From Neoconidiobolus thromboides FSU 785 (taxonomy: Eukaryota; Entomophthoromycota; Entomophthoromycetes; Entomophthorales; Neoconidiobolaceae), in NCBI GenBank assembly GCA_025603075.1, contig MU626510.1, positions 1 through 26,265 of the forward strand: a DNA stretch of 26,265 nt. The letters run 5' to 3'. The position numbers and the translations under genes are program-made. Below are positions 1-12,739 of the stretch, in pieces (positions within the stretch are counted from its first letter, which is position 1; each line of letters opens with the position of its first letter). The notes beneath the pieces are model-generated. The model was given only the letters and a program-made list of their open reading frames with translations. It made no database searches and had not been told where the DNA came from.

Positions 1-546
1 CATATCAATTTTCATCTCATTCCTTTAGTTCATGATGTTTTAATTCAAAAAATAGCTTCTTTTTATCTTCATTAAGGTTTAATAGTCGATTAGATAGTAA
101 AATATTGATTTATAATAACTCTTCAAGTCCTTTAAATTTTTTATACTCTTTATTGTGGCATCATTTCTAGTCATTGATTTGATATTCCTTATTACAATAC
201 TTCACTTTTTTACAACTGGCATATTGTCTAAGTTCCTTAATAATTGGAAAATCTTTATCTACTCTTTCACATGATATGGATTCATACTTTACTTAAATAA
301 CTATTACATCATCCAGTTATCTTATATTTATGTAAAATGCTCACTAATGCTTCTTCAAATAATAATGTATATTTAATAACATCAAATTATTATATAAATC
401 AAATTTACTGAAGATTTGAATTTAGCTTGTTTCAATTAATTGGCATGTAAACTATAGCCTTTTATTTTATTATGCCTTAAAGTTAACTTATCCTTTAGTT
501 TTTCTTGCACTATTTTGATCCTTTTTAGACTAAGTTGATTTCGCAT
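1..546 (-). pseudogene. Decayed copy of the SMYD (SET/MYND) gene, left arm, 3' part cut by window edge
   Basis: Read on the minus strand from the ATG at 546, the sequence opens MRNQLSLKRIKI, matching MRAQLSSKSINI of the intact gene at 2908, and continues to KGYSLHA before a stop. It then follows the intact gene through the first intron position, the MYND finger and the helix behind it (NRLLNLNEDKKK against NRLLQLDEDKKG). The first intron is retained as sequence but its GT donor is changed to CT. Several in-frame stops are present, one replacing a Trp after the MYND cysteines. At least four zinc-ligand cysteines have become Tyr (CNNC to CNSY; KQCSNC to RQYASC; KEC to KEY twice). A retained intron means a DNA-level duplication, not a retrocopy. 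It stops at the window edge, at about residue 170 of the intact protein. Confidence 0.9.
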
Positions 547-665
547 TGGATCGAACATTGATACTAAAAAGAATAAAAGATATAACTAATTTTCATTATT
601 TTTTATAAAAAATGGTAATAAACTCGTTGACTTGAATCAAAATTTGAGCTTGAATATACATTAGC
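1..665. repeat. Left arm of a long inverted repeat spanning the window ends
   Basis: The first bases of the window are the reverse complement of the last bases, starting at the very first base. Over 1-490 I count seven mismatches against the right arm (left positions 115, 248, 392, 443, 457, 464, 476), all transitions, so about 98.6% identity. Left 491-600 (about 110 bp) has no counterpart in the right arm. After this gap, similarity resumes at 601-665 at lower identity. The arm contains a decayed SMYD gene copy, described separately. Because both arms stop at the window edges, the true outer boundary of the repeat is not visible. Confidence 0.95.
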
Positions 666-1315
666 TTCTAATTTGAGCACAATAGCAGTAATAACCACAG
701 TTGAAAAAATAAGATAAAAGCTAGTGAACATGAAAAATCACTTCAAAGAACTCTATAAAATAGAACTTTACATAATATGAGTATTAAACAAATAGCTATT
801 GGCCTTAATTTCATAAACTTTTACCCATTTCAATAAAGACAAATCTATTCCAAATTTACACTTAATGGCGTTAATACTTTACTAGCATAAATCCAGTCTT
901 CTATTTGAGGTCTGAAATTTAGGTTCCATAATTTTAATTCACATTGCAATATGAAAGTTGTATTAAATTTAGCAAAGATGCTATTGATATTGAAAATACC
1001 AGTCCTCATAATTGAATTAGACTAGACTAGCATTAATATCAAGGTTAGGGTTTAAAGGTATAATATTAATAAAATATATTAGAATATGATCCAATATTTG
1101 AACAAACAATATTAATTAAAAATCAAACTTATTTCAAAATATTAACTATAAATTAACATTACTATTATTTTACTTTATACCTTTATTTTAATTAGATTAA
1201 TAACCTTTTTAAAAATCGATTAATATATTGTCATCTATATTTCAAATTATACATTTCGAAAGGGTGCTTTGGTTTCTTTTTAATGCTGTATAACATCAAG
1301 CCTTAAAATTTTAGA
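666..1315. other. Intergenic, no gene seen
   Basis: AT-rich sequence between the left repeat arm and the 3' end of the SMYD gene. All frames are broken by frequent stops, and no splice-linked coding series or RNA gene is recognisable. One isolated TTAGGGTTT lies near 1046; a single copy is not a telomeric tract. Confidence 0.6.
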
Positions 1316-2908
1316 TTAATATCTTAATTGAGACTGATAAATAACCAAAAGTTTAATAATATCAGAATCAGAATGATGGGTAATCTTTAAGTTATTCAAT
1401 GCTAAATTACAACTTTCCAATACTTTTCCAATTTCTGTTTCTTTTGGCTTCAAACTTGTATCTAAACATTGGTATGATTGATATTTAGCTAACATAGCAA
1501 GTAGTGAGCTTTTTACCGAATGGTATTTATTATTAAATATTTTTAAATATTTTTTCAGGTTTTCTATAAATTGTTTCTCATTTTCTATATATTCGATTTT
1601 CTCACTGCTACCTTCTATTGTCATTAGTGATGTTAATTGTTCAAGATAATAGAAAATTAAATGTTGATAGAGCATTTGCTTTAAATAATGTTCCTCTCCT
1701 AAACAAATAATTTCCTTTTCAATTTGCTTTTTTTGTTCTTTTGTTATCAATCTCTTTACGTTATTTAACGTCTTTTTAAGCTCAACTAACTTATCCGAAT
1801 TAGGTTTTAATTCCATTCCACATCTTTTACAACAGATCTCTATTCCTTTACTACATTTTTCGTTTAATATATTTTCTTTACTACAATTTGAGCAAAAGAT
1901 TAACTCTAAAGGATCGATATCCTAAAAATGGGATTTAATATCATTATCTCAATAAAATAAAAATAGTAATGGTTACCTTTCTTTTTTGATCTTCCAAACA
2001 TAAATTACATTTACATTCAAAATAAAAATTATCTAATAGCCTACTTTTTCTAATTGAATATGGTAATCCAGGTTCCAGATAAGAAATCGTGATTTCTTCT
2101 TCAGGTTGAATATCCTTTAAAGCTTTCAAGACTAATCTTGTGCCCATAAAACCCACTGTAGTATTATTTATACAGCTATGGTTAATTAAAGAAGCAATAA
2201 AATAACAACCAAGTCCTAAGTTGACCTGTTCTTCATCATTAATAGTTAAACAATTAAATTTAATCCTTGACCAAGTTTCTAATATTTCTATTGGATTTGA
2301 GAACTCTTTTTTAATATCAATAAAAGATGAGCTCATTAAACTTAATTTTCCATATTCTTGCTTATCTTTTGTATTCAAATCATGATAAATTAGCTCATAA
2401 AATTGCCCTTTCTTATCTTCATCAAGTTGCAACAATCGATTTAAAAGTAATATTGAAGCTTCTAATAATTTATCCTTTCCTTTAATTTTTTTGCATTCTT
2501 TATTATGAGCTTTCTTCCAATCTTCTAATTGACATTCTTTACTACAGTACTTTACTTTTTTACAATTAGAACATTGCTTTAGTTGTATTGAGTTAATATT
2601 TTCACCCGAAAATAAACCTTTTAAATTATATGGGTCTGAGTTCAATTTAAAACAATTGTTACATCTTCGAGTTATGTTATCGATAAATAACACATTTGCT
2701 AAAGCTTCTTCTTCAAATAATAGACTGCCTTTAATAAGGTATGTTAATGATGAGAGTGGAATGGATGGCTGAATTAGTTCTTACCTTGTTTTATTAACTG
2801 GACAGAGTGTAAGCTGTAGCCTTTGATATTATCATATTTTAATGTCAACTTATCTCTCAGTTTTTCCTCTATTATATTGATGCTTTTGGAACTTAGTTGG
2901 GCTCTCAT
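1316..2908 (-). CDS. SMYD-type SET and MYND domain protein (putative lysine methyltransferase)
   Basis: Exons 2785-2908, 1977-2728 and 1316-1921 give 493 aa; all junctions keep frame and use GTAAGA/GTAACC donors and AG acceptors. An N-terminal half SET motif (KGYSLHS, then LLFEEEALANVL) is followed by a MYND zinc finger with ligands C64, C67, C94, C97, C103, C107, H116 and C120; the spacing between C67 and C94 is longer than usual. The second SET half has the NHSC motif at 224-227, ISYLE at 256-259 and a CKCNLC post-SET cluster at 280-285. The last 200 residues are helical, with four further cysteines near their start. MYND splitting SET is the SMYD architecture; such enzymes methylate histones or other proteins using S-adenosylmethionine. 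The usual GRG-type glycine triplet before the first SET strand is reduced to KGY, so activity is not assured. It is divergent from LYS12. Two decayed copies lie at the window ends. Confidence 0.88.
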
Positions 2909-3448
2909 TGTAATTGAAATTAATCGTGAAGGTTATTAAAATAAAAAATTGTATTTTTTTAATTTTTGTAAATCATCAAATTTATTGGGTTTTAATCAAA
3001 ACAGGAATTTTTAGTTAAGCTTAAGGCTACATTTTGTAAGTCTGAATACAATATCATTAAAATTATATCTACAAGCAGTGAAATAGAATAGAACACAAAC
3101 AATATATATTAATCAAAATCATCACATAAGACTATACACAACACATTAAAATAGAGAGTACTAAACGAGTAATATATCAATTTAGCATAAAGCTTCCACT
3201 TCCAAAAAAAGTTGATGCAATTTCCCAAATATAGAAAGGATGATGCTAAATTATTTTATAGTCAAACCTAGTCATCCCATCTCAATTGAAAAAAATAAAT
3301 ATATATTTAAGGAGATTAGAAAAGGGGTCATTGACTAAAATTCATTCAGTTTTAAAATTATAAACTTCAGTTCTGTTTTTTATTAATATTATAATATTTT
3401 TACGAAATATATATATATATATATACAATATAAAAAAAGAGATAAAGA
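2909..3448. other. Divergent intergenic region between SMYD and LYS12
   Basis: 540 bp without coding signal, serving as the 5' region of both flanking genes. Part of the stretch just upstream of SMYD (about 2965-3005) weakly resembles the sequence upstream of the decayed SMYD copies (TTTAATCAAAA-type core). A dinucleotide AT run sits close to the LYS12 start. Confidence 0.5.
3405..3425. repeat. (AT)n microsatellite
   Basis: A run of about ten AT units lies roughly 25 bp upstream of the LYS12 start codon. It would be expected to vary in length between strains; no regulatory role can be read from it. Confidence 0.8.
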
Positions 3449-4916
<1,468 letters not shown>

Positions 4917-5284
4917 GGGGGAAAAATAAAAAAGAATAAAAAAGTAGAATAGTTAAATTTTTTGTATTTTTATTACAATTGAAATAGATGACTATTGCTT
5001 TTAAAAAAAGGGCTTAAACCTACTAATTTTAAGTCTATTTGAAAGTATAAAATAAGTATTTAAAACTTAAACTATAGAGTATATTAAGCAAGAGTTAGTA
5101 CTCTATTGTAATATTAAAGATATCTTATTTCCTATGATATGGTAACAAAATACAAAAAACAATCGAAAGTTTATTTTATTTCCGATCTAATTTTAATCAG
5201 CTTTAAAATTCCAAAAAAAATAGGATCATACTAGTTAACTAAATCTTTTATTATAAACAACCAAATAGCATTCCCAACCTTTTA
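4917..5284. other. Convergent intergenic region, no gene seen
   Basis: 368 bp between the LYS12 stop and the stop of the orphan gene. It is AT-rich with no coding frame or structural RNA recognised, and presumably carries both 3' untranslated regions. Confidence 0.6.
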
Positions 5285-6161
5285 TCAATTTTTAATATTA
5301 AATAATTTAATCAATTTCTCAGCTTCTAAATCAATAAATTTATTATATTCAATTGGTAATTTCTTTTCCTCATTATTATTTTCTATCCTATTTATCTTTT
5401 TATATAATTCAGGATTAATTTCTTTCATTGATTTTTCAGACATTGATTTTAAATATTTGATTCCTTCATTCGACGAGTTGTTTTGATATAATTTCTATTT
5501 TTAAATGCAAGATTAGTATATTTATTTTATTACGATAATATAATAAAATAAACAAACTCACCAAAATATTTTGAATTTCTTCATTTTCAAATAGTCTATC
5601 TGGTAAATAATTGGGCTCTTTAGTTAACCTGTCTATAGCTAATAAAGTTATTAATTTTAAGTAACTTTGATACATTATAATTTTATGATTCTATTTACCT
5701 TTTTTATCTACCATATTTTCCTCACCAAAATTGAATATTTTTATTAATTCTTCAATTTTTTCTTTGGAAAAATTAAATGTTAAGCCTGGAATTCTTAGTT
5801 TTTCTATTGTTTGATTACCATTTATTATTCTATTTACTATACTTATTACTATTCACTTACTGTTATTTTCTGTTTCCAATGTTTTAGATAAACTATCATC
5901 TTCCATTAATTCCATAGCTAAACTATCGATATCATTATTTATACTTGAACCCTTTTGGTTAATATTAATTAATTTATATATTAATTCAACACTATATCCT
6001 TATTTACCTCAGTTGAATTCTCTTCATTATTTTTACGTTTAAGATTGTTATTGGTTTCGGGTAACTAGATTAGAGTTAAGTTAAGGCTTATAGCTAGCAA
6101 ATCGTTATTGATAACTTACTAATCTTATAAAACGTTCTAATTCTTTCCTTTCTGAGCGCAT
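5285..6161 (-). CDS. Unrecognised 187-aa protein, acidic middle and helical C-terminus
   Basis: Six small exons rebuilt by eye: 6120-6161, 6008-6064, 5861-5951, 5699-5785, 5562-5638 and 5285-5494; the sum is 188 codons including the stop. The start MRSERKELERF lies 167 bp from the divergent Nup85-like gene. The N-terminal part is basic and polar, followed by an acidic stretch (DIDSLAMELMEDDSLSK), a helical segment (FSKEKIEELIKIFNFGEEN), RLTKEPNYLPDRLFENEEIQ, and a charged helical end (LEAEKLIKLFNIKN). No signal peptide or membrane segment is visible. I do not recognise the family. The exon 3/4 junction has alternatives (24 nt or 75 nt intron both keep frame); I prefer 75 nt because it matches the other introns. 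The long conserved-looking frame across five introns makes a real gene likely. Confidence 0.7.
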
Positions 6162-6328
6162 ACTTGGTAGAGTGAATATTTTATCAAAAAAATAATTAAA
6201 TAAACAAAACTGAGTTTTTTAAGTTACTCTTCTCAATTATTTAACCAATAAAAATTATTTATAAAGAGCAAAAAAACTCCAGTTTCAAGCTATTTCAATT
6301 ATTTTTTCTTATTTCTCAATTACAAATT
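6162..6328. promoter_or_regulatory. Divergent promoter region of orphan gene and Nup85-like gene
   Basis: Only 167 bp separate the two start codons, so the genes must share or abut their promoters. The stretch is AT-rich; no specific binding site can be named. Confidence 0.45.
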
Positions 6329-8894
6329 ATGATTCATAAAAAACAAATTAATCCAGTAAATACAATATTATATATAATAATGGCAATTAGAGTATTAATG
6401 AAACATATACGGTTTTAGTTTTTAATATCTTCTGACAGCCCCGTTGCTTCAAATGAATCCAGTGTCAAAAGATATAAAATAGATAAGTTGGAATTAATTA
6501 GCAATAATGAAAAAAAAATCGAAAGAGAAGAAAGTTTTAATTCTACTGAAAATAAGGAAGAAGAAGACGAATTAAAACTGGTACTTATTTTATTTATTAC
6601 TATTATTTGATATTATAGAAATTAATGGGATTTAATTAACATTTAGTTTGTTCAAAGTATTAATCAAATTATTGAGAATGAAAAATTGAAATCAAAAGTA
6701 ATAAAAGAAAATACTATAATTCAACCCGATAAAAAAGATACTACATTAAATATAGACAGAATTGGAGTTAATGTTATGAAAGAGATTGTTGATAAGAAAC
6801 AACCAAAAGAAAATAAAAATAAACCGATAATTCAAAATAATAAGAAAATACAAGTAATATAATGCAAAATGGATTTATATAAATATTAATTATTATTTTG
6901 TTTAGTTTTTGATTAATAGTGGTAAAATATTCCAAGAGTTAAATATTCAATTTGAAACTCAGATTAAAACTTTGAAGTAAGTTAATAATAATAATAATAA
7001 CTTTTTTATTCTAAAGAAAATCAAAATTGATTCATTTATTTAGTCAACAAAATAAAAATATTGATTTCGATGAATTATCAACTTATATTGATAAGTATAC
7101 GAAAGTTATAAAAGAATATGTAGATGATATTAAAGTAATTTATATAAATAACTAATAGTTAACAATCAATAACTAATAAATTTAAATTTAAATAGGAAAA
7201 AACATACTTTGAAAGTATTTTAGAAACAAAACTATATCGACAAATATCATGCTTGTGGCAATTAATTGATATATTATATATAAAAGAAAATAATGATAAA
7301 CAATTAAAAGTGTTAGTATTAACTTGGTTAAAACAAAACTTTGAAGGTAAAATATTTGTTGTTCTATTATTTGTAATATGACGTATTAATTAATTTTAAT
7401 TTATTATAGATTCTTCTATAGTAGATAGTAATAATTTATTGAAATTAGATAAGCCAGAAAATGATTCAAAATTTATTGGGACAATACTTAGGTAAATAAA
7501 ATTAATATTATTAATATATAATAATGATAACAATTTGAATTAAATTAGATGCTTAATTTATGGAAATAATGAAATAGCTATTAAATTATTATCTAAAATT
7601 AAAAAGGATAATATTGTAGATTACTTGGTTGTAGGTATTTACTAGATTATAGGATAGCGATAGTACTAACAACAATACTAATATTATTTATTTAAGGAAT
7701 TAATTAAAGAGTTAAACACTGTAACTTTAGATGAAAGTAAAAATAAAGAAATTAAAGAAAAAAGAATTAAAGAATGGAAAAAAAAAAAAGAGTTAAATGT
7801 ATTAAATATTGATGACATATTTAATTATAAAAAAGGAATAATTGATATTATTGAATTATTAATAATCGAAACAAGAAATCCAAAGAATTTGTTTTGTATA
7901 TTAATAGATTATGAAATATCACTTATGGGCTCAATGAGTTATTTTTTGAGATTTTATTTTGATAAAATTAATAAAAAAGGATTTGGGTAAGTTGATGTAT
8001 TAATATTGCTTTGTAATTATTTATATTTAATTTTTATTTAGTACATTAATTCAATTTATTAATAAGTTTGTAAAAAAAAACCAATTTGTCATTGGAAAAG
8101 AAAATAATAATAAAGAAAACGAATTATTCAATAATTGTATTCAACAGCTATTATGTAATGAGAGTGAAAAGGTAAATTAATAGAAGTAATATAATAATAT
8201 AACATTAATAATAATGATATGGTAGTTTATTAAAAATATGGATGAATATCCTATTTGGTTTCAATTACATTTCATTGATTTAATGGAAAAGAAAATGATT
8301 ATTAATAAGGAAAATAACTTATCCGAAATGTTAAATAGGTAAGTAGAATGTGTTTCTTTAATAATATCAATAGTAATTTTATTTCAACATAGAAAATCCA
8401 TAATTGAAAAGAGAGAATTAAATATTCAGAAATATATTGAATCGAATTTAATATTAACTAACGATATTGAAAAAACAAAAGAAATTAATTATAATGAATA
8501 TTTAAACATAATGTTTTTTTATATTTCAAATTTGGATTGTACATTATTGAGTAATTTATTTATGGTAAGAAAATAATAGAACGTTTTATATTTTAGTAAA
8601 ATGTATTTATATTAATACATTATTTTTAGATAACGGATAAAATTGAATTAATCAATAATTCTAATTTAATAGTATTTATAAATCAATTGCTTTTACTGTC
8701 TTTAAAATACAAGTTAATTTATTTACATGATTATATTTGTAAAGTAAGTTTAATAATATTTATATAAATAATAAACACTAATATTGAACAAATTATAGAA
8801 AGTAATTGCGTATTTTAAAAGAGAAGAAAATGAAGTTTATTATATACTCTATAAAGGACAAGTTAAGAATCCACACTTAATAAAAGATGATTGA
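6329..8894 (+). CDS. Nup85-like helical (ACE1-type) protein, tentative
   Basis: Fourteen exons: 6329-6355, 6419-6580, 6647-6853, 6906-6976, 7017-7134, 7196-7346, 7410-7491, 7549-7630, 7697-7986, 8042-8171, 8226-8338, 8393-8564, 8630-8743, 8799-8894; the sum is 605 codons (604 aa). The first 130 residues are charged and probably disordered; the rest is all helical. Landmarks of Nup85 appear in order: SCLWQLIDILYI near 216, LTWLKQNFE, FIGTILRCLIYGNNEIAIKLL near 267-287, RIKEWKKKK near 327, and YPIWFQLHFIDLMEK near 448-462. The same landmarks occur in the NUP85 gene at 12740-15204. The protein stops soon after the segment matching the crown, so the usual C-terminal helices are missing. It could be a diverged NUP85 paralogue or another ACE1 scaffold protein; the assignment rests on pattern matching by eye. 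Confidence 0.45.
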
Positions 8895-8923
8895 TATTAA
8901 TATTAATATTGATAACGAATGAT

Positions 8924-10989
<2,066 letters not shown>

Positions 10990-11135
10990 TATTTTTTATA
11001 GTTGGTAGGTTAAGACTAAAAATGAAAGTATTTTTTTGATTAAAAATTAATGGTATTCAAAGGGAGAGAGAATTAGGAAAATGATTGGTTCTTTTAAAAA
11101 ATGGATTTTTTTTGAAACTTCAATTGTAAACTAGC

Positions 11136-11242
11136 AAATGGGGGTGTTTTTTTTGACTTCATTACTTTTTCCATTTTTTAAGCGCTATTTAAGTGGAAAA
11201 TTTGTTAGTGAAATTCTTAAATATAAAAATACATCCTCATAT
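11136..11242 (+). mobile_element. MITE-like element copy A
   Basis: About 107 bp opening with ATGGGGGTGTTTTTTTTGAC and closing with ATACATCCTCATAT, so its ends are imperfect inverted repeats. It contains an inner palindrome at 11167-11200 (TTTTCCA ... AAGCGCT ... TGGAAAA). Copy B is its near-complete inverted match and copy C its direct match. It has no coding capacity. Size and structure fit a miniature inverted-repeat transposable element or foldback element; a target-site duplication is not clear. Confidence 0.65.
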
Positions 11243-11248
11243 CTTTCC

Positions 11249-11305
11249 CTCAATAGCACTTAAAAGATGAAAAAAGTCCTAAAGCCAAAAAAAACATCCT
11301 CATAC
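11249..11305 (-). mobile_element. Partial, diverged copy of the MITE-like element (A')
   Basis: Immediately after copy A, the core (AATAGCACTTAAAAGATG) and the outer end (CCAAAAAAAACATCCTCATA) match copy B's right half with several changes. It lies inverted relative to copy A, so A plus A' form a foldback of about 170 bp. Confidence 0.5.
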
Positions 11306-11622
11306 AATGAAACAAAGTGATGAAAGAGGTAACGAAAGGATATACAAAAACAAAGTAGGTGTCTATGTTGGCATCAAAATGCTAAAAAGGCTTTAAGGTA
11401 GCAAATCAGTATTATATTATTTCAACTACATAAAAAGAAGTCCAAATTGTTTACTAATTCTATAATGATCATTTAAAAAATTATTAAACTTCACTGATAA
11501 CATATTAAATAAGTACTAAAATTTGATTATAAAGCTTGAATTACAAAGGTTATAAAGTGATTATATTGTAAAATAAATGAATTAATAGTCAGCTTAATGA
11601 TACAAATTAAAACAACAAAAAT

Positions 11623-11727
11623 TATGGGGATGTATTTTTGTGTTTAAGAATTTTACTAACAAATTTTCCACTTAAATAGCGCTTAAAAAATGGAAAAAAT
11701 AATGAAGTCAAAAAAAACACCCCCTTA
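11623..11727 (-). mobile_element. MITE-like element copy B
   Basis: About 105 bp, the reverse complement of copy A with few changes: it opens ATGGGGATGTATTTTTGTG, carries the core CTTAAATAGCGCTTAAAAAA, and ends GAAGTCAAAAAAAACACCCC. Copies A and B therefore bracket 11136-11727 as long inverted repeats, which might be one 590-bp element with long terminal inverted repeats or two independent insertions. Confidence 0.65.
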
Positions 11728-11950
11728 TGTTATTAAGTATAAGATTTAGTATATCAATTAATTTAATTATATTAAAATTTTGTTTAATAGTAGCTAAATA
11801 CAGTCTAAGATACTATTTTTGATTAAAATAAAACAAAACTAAATTTAAGTAAATCAAATTAAATTTAAATAAGTCAAACTAAATAAATATTAATTACTTA
11901 TAGTTTTGTCAATGTTACATAACATAATTACATTAACTTATTATTAATTA

Positions 11951-12060
11951 ATATATGGGAGTGTTTTTTTTGACTTCATTATTTTTTCCATTTTTAAGCG
12001 CCATTTGGGCGGAAAAATTATTAGTAAAATTCTTAAACACAAAAATACATCCCCATATAT
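11951..12060 (+). mobile_element. MITE-like element copy C
   Basis: About 110 bp in the same orientation as copy A. It begins ATATGGGAGTGTTTTTTTTG and ends ATACATCCCCATATAT; the first and last 19 bases pair as inverted repeats at about 15 positions. The inner palindrome is changed to AAGCGCCATTTGGGCGG. The flanks read TTAATTAAT and TATT, so a TA target duplication is possible but cannot be separated from the AT-rich context. Confidence 0.65.
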
Positions 12061-12446
12061 TATTTTCAGCTTATTTTATTTAAAAAATAATATAAAACTT
12101 GGGATTAAAACAAAAAAAATAAAAAATAAAACAAAAAATGTGAAAATAAAATATAAAAAATCATAAAATGAAAAAAATTAGCGATAATTTGTCTTATTTA
12201 ATTAAATTTCTTATTTAAATTATAACTAAATTAGTCATAAGATTATAATTATTGTAAAAGTTAACACTCAACAGTTAGAGCTAAAAACAATATTTACTTA
12301 ATTAACTGACTATAAAGCAAAAAATCTTAGTTTATATAGCCAAATTAGACTTAAAATAATAAAAATAATAAACAAAGATGTTCAAGTTAGTTTCAGAATT
12401 TAATTAGAAATTAATCCAAATTTTAAGCTTTCAAATTTATAAGAAG

Positions 12447-12469
12447 CCGAAAAAAACACTCCCATATAT
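12447..12469 (-). mobile_element. Terminal fragment of the MITE-like element (D)
   Basis: A stretch of just over 20 bases (AAAAAAACACTCCCATATAT core) is the reverse complement of the outer end of copy C, with nothing else of the element next to it. It may be the far end of a longer element running from copy C, or a remnant of a separate insertion. Confidence 0.45.
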
Positions 12470-12739
12470 TTATTTGGCCTTATTTTATATTAAAATAAAA
12501 ATAAAGTATAAGCTTTTATAATTAAACTTTGAAATTGTGAAATACCATCTGAATTTGTAAGTAATTTTGTAAATTATTTATTAGCATTAGTATCAAAATT
12601 TAAGTTTTGGCAACACAAAGATCTAAAAATTGCAATATAAAAAAAAATAAAACATTAACTTTTTGGTACATTTTTACTAACTTTAGCATAAACCCAAATA
12701 GCATTTGTTAATAAAAATAGGATATTAAAAATCTCAATT

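Larger units (their letters stand above)
10990..12739. other. Long gene-free region with small inverted-repeat elements
   Basis: 1.75 kb between the divergence point of RCM1 and the 3' end of NUP85, the longest gene-free interval in the window. Only short, stop-rich frames are present. Its recognisable content is the cluster of related elements annotated separately; about 11750-11940 and 12070-12440 hold only low-complexity AT-rich DNA. Confidence 0.65.

Noticed and set aside
1040-1056. TTAGGGTTT resembling a telomere repeat near the left arm
   Set aside because: It occurs once only; there is no tandem array, so it gives no support for a telomere.
5838-5861. 24-nt intron in the orphan gene
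   Set aside because: It keeps frame, but a 75-nt intron with a better-fitting size and acceptor (ending at 5786) also keeps frame, so I did not claim an ultra-short intron.
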